Source of the DNA: Bacillota bacterium
GTDB lineage: Bacteria > Bacillota > Desulfotomaculia > Desulfotomaculales > JAJYZD01
Length of the DNA: 15,655 nucleotides
Direction: 5' to 3'
Assembly: GCA_021800315.1 (NCBI GenBank)
Contig: JAJYZD010000065.1
Span: 1-15,655 of the forward strand
The stretch's first letter is position 1; the number at the start of each line of letters is the position of its first letter. The notes under the pieces were generated by a model that made no database searches, was not told the DNA's origin, and saw only the letters and a program-made list of their open reading frames with translations. Shown here piece by piece: positions 1 to 7,546 of this stretch. The translations under genes and the position numbers were made by a program.

Positions 1-551
1 TCTCCGGCATTTCCATCGTCTGGGACCGCGAGTTCGGGTTCCTGAAGGAGGTGCTGGTGGCCCCCGTACCCCGCTGGACGGTGGCCATCGGCAAGACGCT
101 GGGCGGCGGAACGGTGGCCATGATCCAGGCGGCCATCCTGCTCATCCTGGCCCCCTCGTCGGCGTGCGTCTGTCGCTGCTGAGCGTCGTGGAGATCTCCG
201 GCATCCTGTTCCTCATCGCCTTCGCCCTGACCACGTTCGGTATTTTCGTGGCCTCCCGCCTGCAAAGCATGGAAGGTTTCCAGATGATCATGAACTTTCT
301 GATCGTGCCGCTCTTCTTCCTCTCCGGGGCGCTGTTCCCACCTGCGCGGCCTGGCGGCCTGGATGAGTACCCTAATGAGGATCGACCCGCTCACCTGCGG
401 AGTGGACGCGTTACGTAACGTCCTCTTCGCCGCCGGCCCTCTGCGTGCCGTCTTTGTCCAACTCCCCATCCAGCTCGACCTCCTGGTGGTGGCGCGCATG
501 GCACTGGTCCTGGTGGGAGCCGCCACGATGGGTTTTAACTGCCAGACTTAG
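1..551 (+). pseudogene. ABC-2 type transporter permease, 5'-truncated and frameshifted
   Basis: This is the C-terminal part of an ABC-2 (DrrB/NodJ-like) export permease, the membrane subunit that pairs with an ATPase to move drugs, lipids or polysaccharide. Translation starts in the frame of base 3 with the family signature around WDREFGFLKEVLVAPVPRW, moves to the frame of base 164 (FALTTFGIFVASRLQSMEGF, then a hydrophobic segment ending LFFLSGALFP), then to the frame of base 363 (RIDPLTCGVDALRNVLF). The first shift is a 1-base loss at the C run 151-155; adding one C restores LAPLVGVRLSLL. The second is a 1-base gain near 337-342; removing one C gives FPLRGLAAW. The two shifts cancel, so the protein tail is in the original frame and ends at a stop at 549-551. 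Both lie at C runs, so sequencing error is possible. The start and the ATPase partner lie outside the window. Confidence 0.85.
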
Positions 552-676
552 GACGGATTACCAAAGGGCCGCGGCCGGAAGTAAGTTTGGTCCGTTCCCG
601 GACCAGCCTTACCCGCCTTCGTAGTGCCCCATCTTCAAACTTACCATTCAATCCAGCCTGGCGGCGTCAGCATAGG

Positions 677-840
677 CCGACCGCCATCACCGCGAGCAGC
701 GGCCCAGTCGCCGGATCCACCCCGGTAACCATCACCGGCATCAACCTCACCGGAGCGACCGCCGTCAGTTTCGGATTCGCCGCAGCCACCGGAGTCGCCG
801 TAAATGGCAGCGGCACCTCCATTACCGCACAAGACCTCAA
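677..840 (+). pseudogene. IPT/TIG repeat fragment, remnant of a larger surface or cell-wall protein
   Basis: About 50 codons, in the frame of base 587, read as one nearly complete IPT/TIG immunoglobulin-like repeat: a SGPVAGSTPVTITG strand pair, then NLTGATAVSFG, then a GTSITA end. Such repeats normally occur in tandem in large secreted or surface proteins. Here there is one repeat with no start codon or RBS of its own, no signal peptide, arginine-rich low-complexity sequence before it and unrelated sequence after it. It is therefore a relic rather than a gene. Bases 552-676 hold nothing I recognise except a 6-bp stem (589-594 with 599-604) without a T run. Domain identity comes from motif recognition only. 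Confidence 0.6.
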
Positions 841-894
841 CGCAGGGCCGACGGTAGCCCCCAGGCCCTTGCTCAGGAGGGAAAAAAGTGGTAA

Positions 895-900
895 TATAAT
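895..900 (+). promoter_or_regulatory. Candidate -10 element for the HipA-like gene
   Basis: A perfect TATAAT lies 38 bp upstream of the ATG at 938, in a locally AT-rich patch (about 881-920) that contrasts with the GC-rich sequence before it. No good -35 sits at 16-18 bp; the nearest weak candidate is TTGCTC at 869-874, 20 bp away. The RBS GGGAGGT at 924-930 follows. Confidence 0.45.
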
Positions 901-937
901 TGTATTAATAGTTTACGTGTGAAGGGAGGTGAGACGA

Positions 938-2134
938 ATGGTCTATACGTTGATGAATAAGCGTACCCCTGTGGTGGAACTGGATATTGACGATGATACG
1001 GGTACGATTTTAAAGATTGGCCAAGTGATTCATCCGCAATATCTTCCCGTTGGCATTACGATTATTAAAGGACTTCCCGACAAGAAAAGCCTGAACGATT
1101 GGTGGCGGGGACGTTCCATTCCGGTCAGCCGTTCCGGTATCCGGGAGGCGCTTGAGATCTTGAATGTATCCTATACGGAGCAGCTTCTCACCAAATGCTA
1201 CGGACTGAGTCTGTCCGACCAGTATTGGATAAATCCCAAAGAGCATCCCTTTAAATGGGATGATATTAATTTTTTCCATAACCCGTTTTCCGATGATGTG
1301 GGGAACGCACTCTTTGGTCAGGCCACCCTCGGCAGCGAACTGGATCTGCTCTCTCCCTGCAACACTTCCGATGGGTGGCTGCGTAAAAAATGGAAAATCA
1401 TTGACGATGAACGATGTCTAGTCAAATCCGGAAGCAATCCGTTTCAGCAGGAGCCTCTCAATGAGGTTTTGGCCACTTCTGTGCATCGTCGTTTAAACCG
1501 CGGGGCCTATGTGTCGTACCGCCTCATATGGGTGGATCACATCCCCTACAGCATATGTGGGAATATCATAACGCCTGAGACGGAATTGGTTAGTGCCTAC
1601 AACATCTACCGCGGCAAAAAGAAGCTTAACCACCATTCCGTGTACGAGCATTTCCTGCTTTGCTGTGAGTACTTGGGCATCCCAGGCATGAAGGAATTCC
1701 TGAACTACCTGCTGGCCTTTGACTTTCTGATCGCCAATACGGATCGGCATCTTGGAAACTTTGGCGCCATCCGCAATGTGGATACATTGGCCTGGGTAGG
1801 CCCGGCCCCTGTCTATGACAGCGGCACCAGCCTCTGGCACGACCAGGTTACCGGAGCCATCCATGCGAAGGGCGATGTGTCCAGCCATCCTTTTAGGTCG
1901 ACCCACGCCCAGCAGATCGCTTTGGCCGGCAGCCTGGATTGGATTGATTTTTTCGCCCTGCGGGATCTTGACGAGGAGTTCCGGGTGCTTCTTTCTGTGT
2001 CTCCTTATATTGATGAGTCCCGCACAGACGCACTGTGCCGGGGCTTAAAAGGCCGGGTGCGGCAGTTGGAACAGCTTGCGTTGCAGCATCAGTTCCAGGT
2101 GCCTTCATTCCTGCCCGGACCGGGTTGCCGATGA
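938..2134 (+). CDS. Stand-alone HipA-like serine/threonine kinase
   Basis: A 398-residue protein with the HipA-like kinase fold. The nucleotide-binding lysine is in the LVKSGSNPFQQ segment (K163) and is followed by NEVLAT (E176). The catalytic loop is NTDRHLGNFG (D269, H271, N274) and the metal-binding aspartate is in VYDSG (D294). Known HipA toxins phosphorylate glutamyl-tRNA synthetase, and related CtkA-type kinases have other targets; the substrate here is unknown. The N-terminal 140 residues are not the usual HipA N-subdomain, and related Clostridia proteins are, from memory, often mislabelled 'excisionase'. No HTH domain is present and no HipB-like antitoxin gene is adjacent. I chose ATG 938 because GGAGG (925-929) lies 8 bases upstream; a GTG in frame at 929 is inside that RBS. 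The gene is visibly more AT-rich than its neighbours and sits between decayed genes and its own terminator, which suggests horizontal acquisition. Confidence 0.82.
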   Translation: MVYTLMNKRTPVVELDIDDDTGTILKIGQVIHPQYLPVGITIIKGLPDKKSLNDWWRGRSIPVSRSGIREALEILNVSYTEQLLTKCYGLSLSDQYWINPKEHPFKWDDINFFHNPFSDDVGNALFGQATLGSELDLLSPCNTSDGWLRKKWKIIDDERCLVKSGSNPFQQEPLNEVLATSVHRRLNRGAYVSYRLIWVDHIPYSICGNIITPETELVSAYNIYRGKKKLNHHSVYEHFLLCCEYLGIPGMKEFLNYLLAFDFLIANTDRHLGNFGAIRNVDTLAWVGPAPVYDSGTSLWHDQVTGAIHAKGDVSSHPFRSTHAQQIALAGSLDWIDFFALRDLDEEFRVLLSVSPYIDESRTDALCRGLKGRVRQLEQLALQHQFQVPSFLPGPGCR

Positions 2135-2345
2135 GCCCGGCCCCATTGTTGCCGGCTTTGGCGGTATCGGCCGGGACGACGGGAATACGGGCGCAGTATG
2201 CCCCACCTCCCGCCCGGACGGGTCTGACCGGACATAAACGTATACCCGGCAGATTATGGCGTATATTGCGGGGATTATCCCCCTGAAATTGCGCTCCCCC
2301 CCAGGAAAGAGACTGATTTCGGAAACTCCTAAGCCTCGGGTAGCA

Positions 2346-2373
2346 AGCCCTCACAAGAGGGCTCTATTTTTTT
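2346..2373 (+). terminator. Rho-independent terminator after the HipA-like gene
   Basis: A perfect 7-bp stem AGCCCTC/GAGGGCT (2346-2352 with 2357-2363) with an ACAA loop is followed by CTA and seven T (2367-2373). It lies 211 bp after the HipA-like stop codon and is the only obvious terminator there. The 200 bp before it (2135-2345) hold no ORF I can support and no riboswitch I recognise. Confidence 0.8.
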
Positions 2374-2503
2374 CACCCCCGGCGCACCTGAACAGGCCCT
2401 CGGCATGGTGGTTCCATCCGCTCCCGCTGGCCGGGCCCGTCAACATATTTCTGAGACATACCCAATTTTCTTGGACAATTTTCCATCCGTTTTTAGAGGA
2501 TTA

Positions 2504-2520
2504 AGTCGAATAATGTAGAA
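2504..2520 (+). promoter_or_regulatory. Two tandem Spo0A-box-like heptamers upstream of the SH3b gene
   Basis: AGTCGAA (2504-2510) and TGTAGAA (2514-2520) each differ by one base from the 0A-box core TGTCGAA, and they are spaced exactly 10 bp apart on the same face of the helix. Tandem 0A boxes with this 7+3 spacing are known at abrB of Bacillus. They lie 69-85 bp before the ATG at 2589. A TTGGAC at 2471-2476 could be a -35, but no convincing -10 follows at normal spacing. The rest of 2374-2588 shows nothing else. Confidence 0.35.
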
Positions 2521-2588
2521 GAACTGGCTGTCCGGCCATGGCCAACGGCACAGATACCTGGGAAATAACAGGAGCAGGAGCATTCTTC

Positions 2589-4139
2589 ATGACAGGGATA
2601 AAGACAACCCCAAAGATTGTGCGCGTGCTGGCCGCCCTTTCGGCCGCGGGTCTGATCGCCTTGAGCTTACCGGGAACGGCCCCGGCAGCCACCCGCATCG
2701 TGGTCAAACAGGCCGGCATTGATCTCTTCCAGGGACCGGGGACCGGCTACTCGATAGCAGGTACGGCCGGACAGGGCGATACCCTGGTTGTACTCGCCCA
2801 AAAAGGCGCCTGGACGGAAGTCCGCACCTCCGGCGGGCAATCCGGCTGGATCCCCGGCGTGCTGGTCACCCTGGACGGGCGGTCCGCCGCTCCCCCGCCG
2901 GCCCTGCCCCCGGCCGTAACGCCTACGGTTGCCGCTGTAAATGTCCGTAGCGGCCCCGGCACCGGATACTCCATTCTCACCACCGCCTCCCAGGGTGACT
3001 ACCTGGTGGTCCAGGGCCGGAGCGGACAGTGGTACGAGGTTCTCACCCCGGACGGCGTGCTGGGCTGGATCGCCGGCTGGTACACCCGGCCGGCCGCGGG
3101 ACACCCTGTGCCCGCCCCGGATCCGGCCGGACCGGGTCAGTTGGCCGTTTCCCAGCCGCAGCTTACCCTTTTCGGCGGGCCCGGCACGGGTGACGGCATC
3201 GTGGGCTCGGTGCCCCAAGGTACCGTCCTGACCATCCTGGATACCGTCGGCGGTTGGACCAAGGTGCAACCGTCCTCCGGTACCGCCGGCTGGATACCGT
3301 CCGTAATCGTGACCCAGGACCAAAACCCCGGCCGGGAAGCATCCCGCGGCCAAACGCCGGTTGTTCCGGCCGGCGCGCCCTACCGGGGCAAGGGAGAATG
3401 GTCCGACATCTACAGCAAGCTGCCCCGGGCCGGCGATTTGAGCGCCATGGCCGCCGACGGCGTCACCCACATCTACCTGGAGGTGGCCACCAGCCAGAGC
3501 GGCTTTACCCCCCAGTGGCAGGGGTGGCTGAACACCCTTCTGCCGGCCGCCCACCGCGCCGGCATCAAGGTGATCGCCTGGGTCTACGTCACCCTGGCCA
3601 ATCCGGCCCAGGACGCCCAACTAACCAGCCAGGTAGCCAACTACGTGACGCCATTGGGGGACCGGCCGGACGGCGTGGCCGCGGACATCGAGACCCTGCC
3701 CAAAAACAACCCGGTCGCGGCCAGTCAACTGGTGACCGCTTACGCCTCCCTCACCCGTTCCAAACTGCCGGCCGGGATGCCGTTCATCGCCATAACCTTC
3801 CCGCCGCAATACCGGCCTAGCTATCCCTTCGCCGCTTTTGCCGCCGGGTTCAACGCCATCGCCCTGATGGACTACTGGCACATAACGACCAACAACTATA
3901 CCTACGATGATACCAAAAGCTTCGTGGCACAGTCCCTGGCCATGACCAGGAGTCTGGCGGGGACAAGCGTACCGCTGGAAGTCATCCTCCAGGGCTATGA
4001 CAACGGAACGGGCATGCCGACGGCGCCGGAGATGCAGGGAGCCCTGGCGGGCAGCGCCGGGGCCGCGGGGTACTCCGTCTATACCTGGGATTCCGCCCTG
4101 GGAACCGCCGCCGGCGACGTCTTCAACACCTACCGGTAA
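2589..4139 (+). CDS. Secreted protein with three SH3b domains and a TIM-barrel glycosidase-like C-terminus
   Basis: 516 residues from ATG 2589, chosen because GGAG (2577-2580) lies 8 bases upstream and a signal peptide then begins directly; an in-frame ATG at 2538 has no RBS. Residues 1-34 are a Sec signal peptide (basic start, hydrophobic core, cleavage likely after APAA). Three bacterial SH3 domains follow at about 37-95, 114-166 and 184-242, each with a GPGTG-type turn and a GW(I)P/GWIA end; they normally bind peptidoglycan. Pro/Ala linkers separate them. Residues 265-516 alternate strands and helices like a TIM barrel, with AADIET (D366, E368) and ALMDYWH (426-432) at strand ends where GH18/GH25-like enzymes keep catalytic acids. 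It probably acts on or anchors to the cell wall or spore cortex. The exact glycosidase family and activity are not established. Confidence 0.8.
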   Translation: MTGIKTTPKIVRVLAALSAAGLIALSLPGTAPAATRIVVKQAGIDLFQGPGTGYSIAGTAGQGDTLVVLAQKGAWTEVRTSGGQSGWIPGVLVTLDGRSAAPPPALPPAVTPTVAAVNVRSGPGTGYSILTTASQGDYLVVQGRSGQWYEVLTPDGVLGWIAGWYTRPAAGHPVPAPDPAGPGQLAVSQPQLTLFGGPGTGDGIVGSVPQGTVLTILDTVGGWTKVQPSSGTAGWIPSVIVTQDQNPGREASRGQTPVVPAGAPYRGKGEWSDIYSKLPRAGDLSAMAADGVTHIYLEVATSQSGFTPQWQGWLNTLLPAAHRAGIKVIAWVYVTLANPAQDAQLTSQVANYVTPLGDRPDGVAADIETLPKNNPVAASQLVTAYASLTRSKLPAGMPFIAITFPPQYRPSYPFAAFAAGFNAIALMDYWHITTNNYTYDDTKSFVAQSLAMTRSLAGTSVPLEVILQGYDNGTGMPTAPEMQGALAGSAGAAGYSVYTWDSALGTAAGDVFNTYR

Positions 4140-4158
4140 GACGGCGTACGGGGCCGTT

Positions 4159-4182
4159 CCCGGTGGTTTCCCGACCGCCGGG
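4159..4182 (+). terminator. Stem-loop between convergent genes
   Basis: A 9-bp stem with one U-G pair (4159-4167 with 4174-4182, loop of 6) lies 19 bp after the SH3b-protein stop and 30 bp before the trpS stop on the other strand. It has no T run, so it is at best a weak or factor-dependent terminator or a 3'-end protecting hairpin. As RNA from the minus strand it has one C-A mismatch. Confidence 0.35.
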
Positions 4183-4212
4183 TCTGCTGGCGCCTTTCAC
4201 ACTGGCCGGTTC

Positions 4213-5184
4213 CTACTCCCAGTAGTCCAGCCCCACGTTATGCCGGGCCCGCTCCAGGTACACCGTGGCCACCTGCCTGGCCCTGTCCGCCCCCTGTTGC
4301 ATGATGCCGGCCACGTACCCCTTGTCCCGGGCCAGTCTTTCCCGTTCCTGACGATATGGGGCGAAGTATTCCCAGACGGTGGCCAACAACTCCTTCTTGA
4401 CGTCCCCGTATCGAAGGCCCGGGGTAAGGAACCTTTCCTCGAGTTCCGCCTTCCCCGTGTCGTCCAGAAAGAGGGAGTAGAGCCGGAAAAGGATGTTTCC
4501 TTCGATGGGTTTGGGCTCGTTCACCGGGGTGGAGTCGGTCTTGATACCCATGATCTTCTCCCGGAGCGTTTTTGCGTCGGCGAAGATCTCAATGGCGTTC
4601 CCGTAGGATTTGGACATCTTCTGGCCGTCCACCCCGGGCACCGCGGCCAAGTCCTCCTCAATGTCGGGCTCGGGCACCACGAAGGTTTCCCCGTAGGTGT
4701 GGTTGAACCGCATGGCGATATCCCGGGTGATCTCCAGGTGCTGTTTCTGATCCTTGCCCACGGGAACGATTTCCCCGCCGTAGAGGAGAATGTCGGCGGC
4801 CATGAGCACCGGGTAGGAAAACAGGCCGTGGCCGGCGGCTATCCCCCGGGCCACCTTGTCCTTATAGGAATGGGACCGCTCCAAAAGGCCCATGCCCGTC
4901 ACGTTGGATAGGAGCCAGGTCAACTCGGTAACCTCGGGTACGTCCGATTGTACGTAGAAGACCGACTTGGCGGGGTCAAGGCCCAGGGCCAGAAAGTCAC
5001 AGGCGGCCTCGAAGGTCTGCCGCCGCAGGAACGCGGCGTCGAACACCGAGGTCAGGGCGTGGTAGTTCACCAGGAAGCAGAACAACTCGTTCTTTTCCTG
5101 GTAGTCCACCATCCTCTTCATCATCCCGAAGTAATTGCCCAGGTGCAGGGAGCCCGAAGGCTGGATCCCCGAAAGGACGCGCAT
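4213..5184 (-). CDS. trpS: Tryptophanyl-tRNA synthetase
   Basis: A cytosolic class I aminoacyl-tRNA synthetase that charges tRNA-Trp using ATP. At 323 residues it has the usual bacterial length. It shows the N-terminal GIQPSGSLHLGNYFG segment (HIGH-like motif at 12-17), the tryptophan-pocket helix with MAADILLY (D131), PVGKDQKQH, and the KMSKS loop at 189-193 within GQKMSKSYGN. All are intact. The start is ATG 5184, with AAGGGGGT 7 bases upstream. It lies 48 bp downstream of the M50 protease gene in the same direction, so the two are probably co-transcribed. No T-box leader is visible in front of the pair. Confidence 0.97.
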   Translation of the reverse strand: MRVLSGIQPSGSLHLGNYFGMMKRMVDYQEKNELFCFLVNYHALTSVFDAAFLRRQTFEAACDFLALGLDPAKSVFYVQSDVPEVTELTWLLSNVTGMGLLERSHSYKDKVARGIAAGHGLFSYPVLMAADILLYGGEIVPVGKDQKQHLEITRDIAMRFNHTYGETFVVPEPDIEEDLAAVPGVDGQKMSKSYGNAIEIFADAKTLREKIMGIKTDSTPVNEPKPIEGNILFRLYSLFLDDTGKAELEERFLTPGLRYGDVKKELLATVWEYFAPYRQERERLARDKGYVAGIMQQGADRARQVATVYLERARHNVGLDYWE

Positions 5185-5232
5185 GAACCGTACCCCCTTG
5201 AGTTTTGAGCCGGGTTTGTATCCTGGCGGCCA

Positions 5233-5874
5233 CTAATGCACTATGTTGGCGACCAAGTACGATATATTGACGAGTCCCCTGGTGATCAGGGAAATGGGCG
5301 GACCGATAATGCTGGAAAAAACCCCGGTAAAAAGCAGCACGATCAGGATGACCACACCGTAGGGCTGCAGCTTCACCAGCCACTCCTGCGAGCCGGGCAA
5401 CAGGGCCCCCAGAATCTGCGAACCGTCCAGAGGCGGTATGGGAATCAGGTTGAAAACCGCCAGGATTACGTTGAACCAGATCAACTCGTAAACCATCCGG
5501 GCGATAATCGGGCCGCCCAGACCGGTCGCCGCTACGGCGCCGTAGACGATGGCCCCCGCTATGGCCAGCACCAGGTTGGCCAGCGGTCCGGCCGCCGAAA
5601 CGGCTATTATCCCGACGCGGCGGTTGCCCTTGAGCAGGAAGGGGTTTACGGGCACCGGCTTGGCCCACCCGAAGCCGGCCAGGAGGAGGGCCAGAAAACC
5701 GATGATGTCGATATGGGCCACCGGGTTCATGGTCAGCCGGCCGGCCCTGCGGGCGGTGGGATCGCCGAGCATGTCGGCGACCAGGCCGTGCGCCAGCTCG
5801 TGAAAGGACAAGGCCAGCAGAATACCGGGCAAAGAGTACAAAATGTCCGTGAGGCTGGGAAAATTAAAAAGCAA
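5233..5874 (-). CDS. Site-2-type membrane metalloprotease, M50 family (YwhC-like)
   Basis: A 213-residue integral membrane zinc protease that cleaves within or close to the membrane; substrate unknown. The zinc ligands are HELAH (25-29) in the first hydrophobic segment and the aspartate of NLIPIPPLDG (142-151, D150). MNPVAHIDIIGF (49-60) and SAAGPLAN (93-100) are further M50 signatures. About five hydrophobic segments are visible. There is no PDZ or CBS domain, so it belongs to the short YwhC/SpoIVFB-like group rather than the RseP group. The start is TTG 5874, supported by GGGGAG 9 bases upstream; no better ATG exists. It is the first gene of a unit with trpS, behind the extended -10 at 5998-6006. 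Confidence 0.92.
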   Translation of the reverse strand: MLFNFPSLTDILYSLPGILLALSFHELAHGLVADMLGDPTARRAGRLTMNPVAHIDIIGFLALLLAGFGWAKPVPVNPFLLKGNRRVGIIAVSAAGPLANLVLAIAGAIVYGAVAATGLGGPIIARMVYELIWFNVILAVFNLIPIPPLDGSQILGALLPGSQEWLVKLQPYGVVILIVLLFTGVFSSIIGPPISLITRGLVNISYLVANIVH

Positions 5875-5956
5875 AAGGTTCTTCTCCCCGCATAATTCGT
5901 TCGGTCAGGGCCGACTCCCCGGAACGCCCCTTGATGAGTCCGTCCTGGCGCGGCGC

Positions 5957-5983
5957 CGCCAGGGCCCACGGCGGGCCCTGGCG
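5957..5983 (-). other. Perfect 11-bp hairpin at the 5' end of the M50-trpS leader
   Basis: Bases 5957-5967 are the exact reverse complement of 5973-5983, with a 5-base loop. From the -10 at 5998-6003 the transcript should begin near 5991, so the hairpin starts within about 10 nt of the 5' end and about 80 nt before the TTG start. There is no T run on either side, so it is not an ordinary terminator. A 5' stabilising stem or a protein target is possible. Confidence 0.5.
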
Positions 5984-5997
5984 GGAAGCCCATCCAT

Positions 5998-6006
5998 ATT
6001 ATATCA
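5998..6006 (-). promoter_or_regulatory. Extended -10 promoter for the M50 protease-trpS unit
   Basis: On the minus strand, 6006 to 5998 reads TGATATAAT, a perfect extended -10 (TGN plus TATAAT). No recognisable -35 lies upstream, which is common for extended -10 promoters. The rest of the lysA-to-promoter gap (6007-6138) holds only GC-rich inverted repeats (for example 6072-6078 with 6088-6094) without T runs, so no clear lysA terminator. Confidence 0.65.
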
Positions 6007-6138
6007 CGCCGCTTCTTCCGCAGGCCCCGCCCGGCCCGGTTTTCGGCGGGCCGCCCGGATACAGGAGTCCTGCCCCGGACACGGCCCCCGGGGCGTCCAT
6101 GTCCGTGTCGACGCGGGTGGTGACCGGGTCCATCGCCG

Positions 6139-7470
6139 TCAGCGCGCCGCTTTCCGGAGGGCTTCCCGGATCCGGAGGCGGGGCGGGATCACGTCGTGGT
6201 CCAGCACGTCTTCGTAGGTCTCCCGCCGCAGGATCAGGTCGGCCCTCCCCTCGTTGACCAGGACCATGGCCGGCCGGGGAAAACGGTTGTAATTCATCGA
6301 CATGCTGAAGTTGTAAGCCCCGGTGGCCGATATGGCCAGGATGTCGCCCGGACGCGGGGCGGGCAGCCGGGCCTCGTGGATCAGCATATCGCCCGACTCG
6401 CAGCAGTTGCCGGCCACCGCCACCACGTCACCGGCCGCTTCCCCGGCCCGGTTGGCCAGAAGGGCCTCGTAGCGGGCCCCGTAAAGAGCGGTGCGCGGGT
6501 TGTCGTTCATTCCGCCGTCCACGTCTACGTAAGTACGGACCCCGGGGATCACCTTGACCGCCCCGACGGTGTAGAGAGTGGTGCCGGACGGCCCCCCGAT
6601 GGAGCGCCCCGGCTCGACCAGGACGCGCGGCACGGGCAGGTTCCGGCTCACCGCCGCCTCCCCGACCGTTGCCGTGATCACCCCGGCCAGGCCGCTGACG
6701 GCGGGCGGAAGGTCGCCCTCGGCGTAATAGATCCCCAGACCGCCGCCCAAGTCCAGTTCCTCCAGCAGGTGCCCGGTGGACCGGTGAACCTGGGCCAGAA
6801 AGTTCATCATGATCCGCACGGTGTGTTCGAAGGATTCCAGTTCGAAGACCTGGGAGCCGATGTGGCAGTGAATCCCCTTGAGAACGAGGTTGGGCGAGAC
6901 GAGGGCCTTTTCCACACCCTCCATGGCCTGCCCGGTCTCAATGGGCAGCCCGAACTTGGAATCGATTTGCCCCGTCTTGATGTACTCGTGGGTATGGGCC
7001 TCGATGCCCGGGGTAACCCGCAGAATGATGCCCTGGCGGACCCCCGTGCGGGCCGCCGCTTGCGAAAGGAGCCCGAGTTCGTAGAGGTTGTCGACCATGA
7101 AGCGCCCGACCCCGCTCTCGAGTCCCATCCTTATTTCCGCCGGTGTCTTGTTGTTACCGTGAAAATACAGGCGCGAGGCCGGAAACCCGGCCGAGATCGC
7201 GCAGGCCAGTTCCCCTCCCGAGGCGACGTCCAGGGAGAGGCCCTCTTCCTCGACCAAGCGGCAGACCGCCTTGACCAGCATGGTCTTCCCCGCGTAGATC
7301 ACTTCCCCCCCGGCAAAAGCCTCCCGGTATCGCCGGCAGTTGTCCCGGAAACAGGCTTCATCCACCACGTACAGCGGCGTGCCGAATTCCCGGGCCAAAA
7401 AGACGGTATCCACGCCCCCTATTTCCAGGTGATTCTTGCCGTTAACGCGCATGGTACCGTTAAAACGCAT
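6139..7470 (-). CDS. lysA: Diaminopimelate decarboxylase
   Basis: A cytosolic PLP enzyme that decarboxylates meso-diaminopimelate to L-lysine, the last step of the lysine pathway. 443 residues, within the normal range. The PLP lysine is K62 in VIYAGKTM. HIGSQ (203-207), the glycine loop LDLGGGLGI (239-247), EPGRS (286-290) and the catalytic cysteine C357 in CCESGD follow in the right order. FHGNNK (103-108) is also typical. The start is ATG 7470 with GGAGG about 12 bases upstream; a second in-frame ATG at 7452 has no RBS. It lies 76 bp downstream of trpB2 in the same direction and is probably transcribed with it. No L-box or other lysine riboswitch is seen in front of it or of trpB2. Confidence 0.96.
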   Translation of the reverse strand: MRFNGTMRVNGKNHLEIGGVDTVFLAREFGTPLYVVDEACFRDNCRRYREAFAGGEVIYAGKTMLVKAVCRLVEEEGLSLDVASGGELACAISAGFPASRLYFHGNNKTPAEIRMGLESGVGRFMVDNLYELGLLSQAAARTGVRQGIILRVTPGIEAHTHEYIKTGQIDSKFGLPIETGQAMEGVEKALVSPNLVLKGIHCHIGSQVFELESFEHTVRIMMNFLAQVHRSTGHLLEELDLGGGLGIYYAEGDLPPAVSGLAGVITATVGEAAVSRNLPVPRVLVEPGRSIGGPSGTTLYTVGAVKVIPGVRTYVDVDGGMNDNPRTALYGARYEALLANRAGEAAGDVVAVAGNCCESGDMLIHEARLPAPRPGDILAISATGAYNFSMSMNYNRFPRPAMVLVNEGRADLILRRETYEDVLDHDVIPPRLRIREALRKAAR

Positions 7471-7546
7471 GCTCCACTATCCCCTCCGCCCGGACCGGGC
7501 ATCCCGGCCCCTGGTAACGTCTATGTCCCCGGTACCCCTTATTTCC

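Noticed and set aside
2290..2345. Possible riboswitch before the terminator at 2346
   Set aside because: The segment contains GGGTAGC, loosely like a c-di-GMP aptamer end, but lacks the rest of that or any other aptamer I know, and it lies downstream of, not before, a gene on its strand with no gene close after the terminator.
2667..3620. 317-codon minus-strand open frame
   Set aside because: Antisense shadow of the SH3b protein. The glycine-rich translation reflects the reverse strand of Pro/Ala/Gly codons.
3997..4911. 304-codon plus-strand open frame
   Set aside because: Overlaps the end of the SH3b gene and lies opposite trpS; no coding signature.
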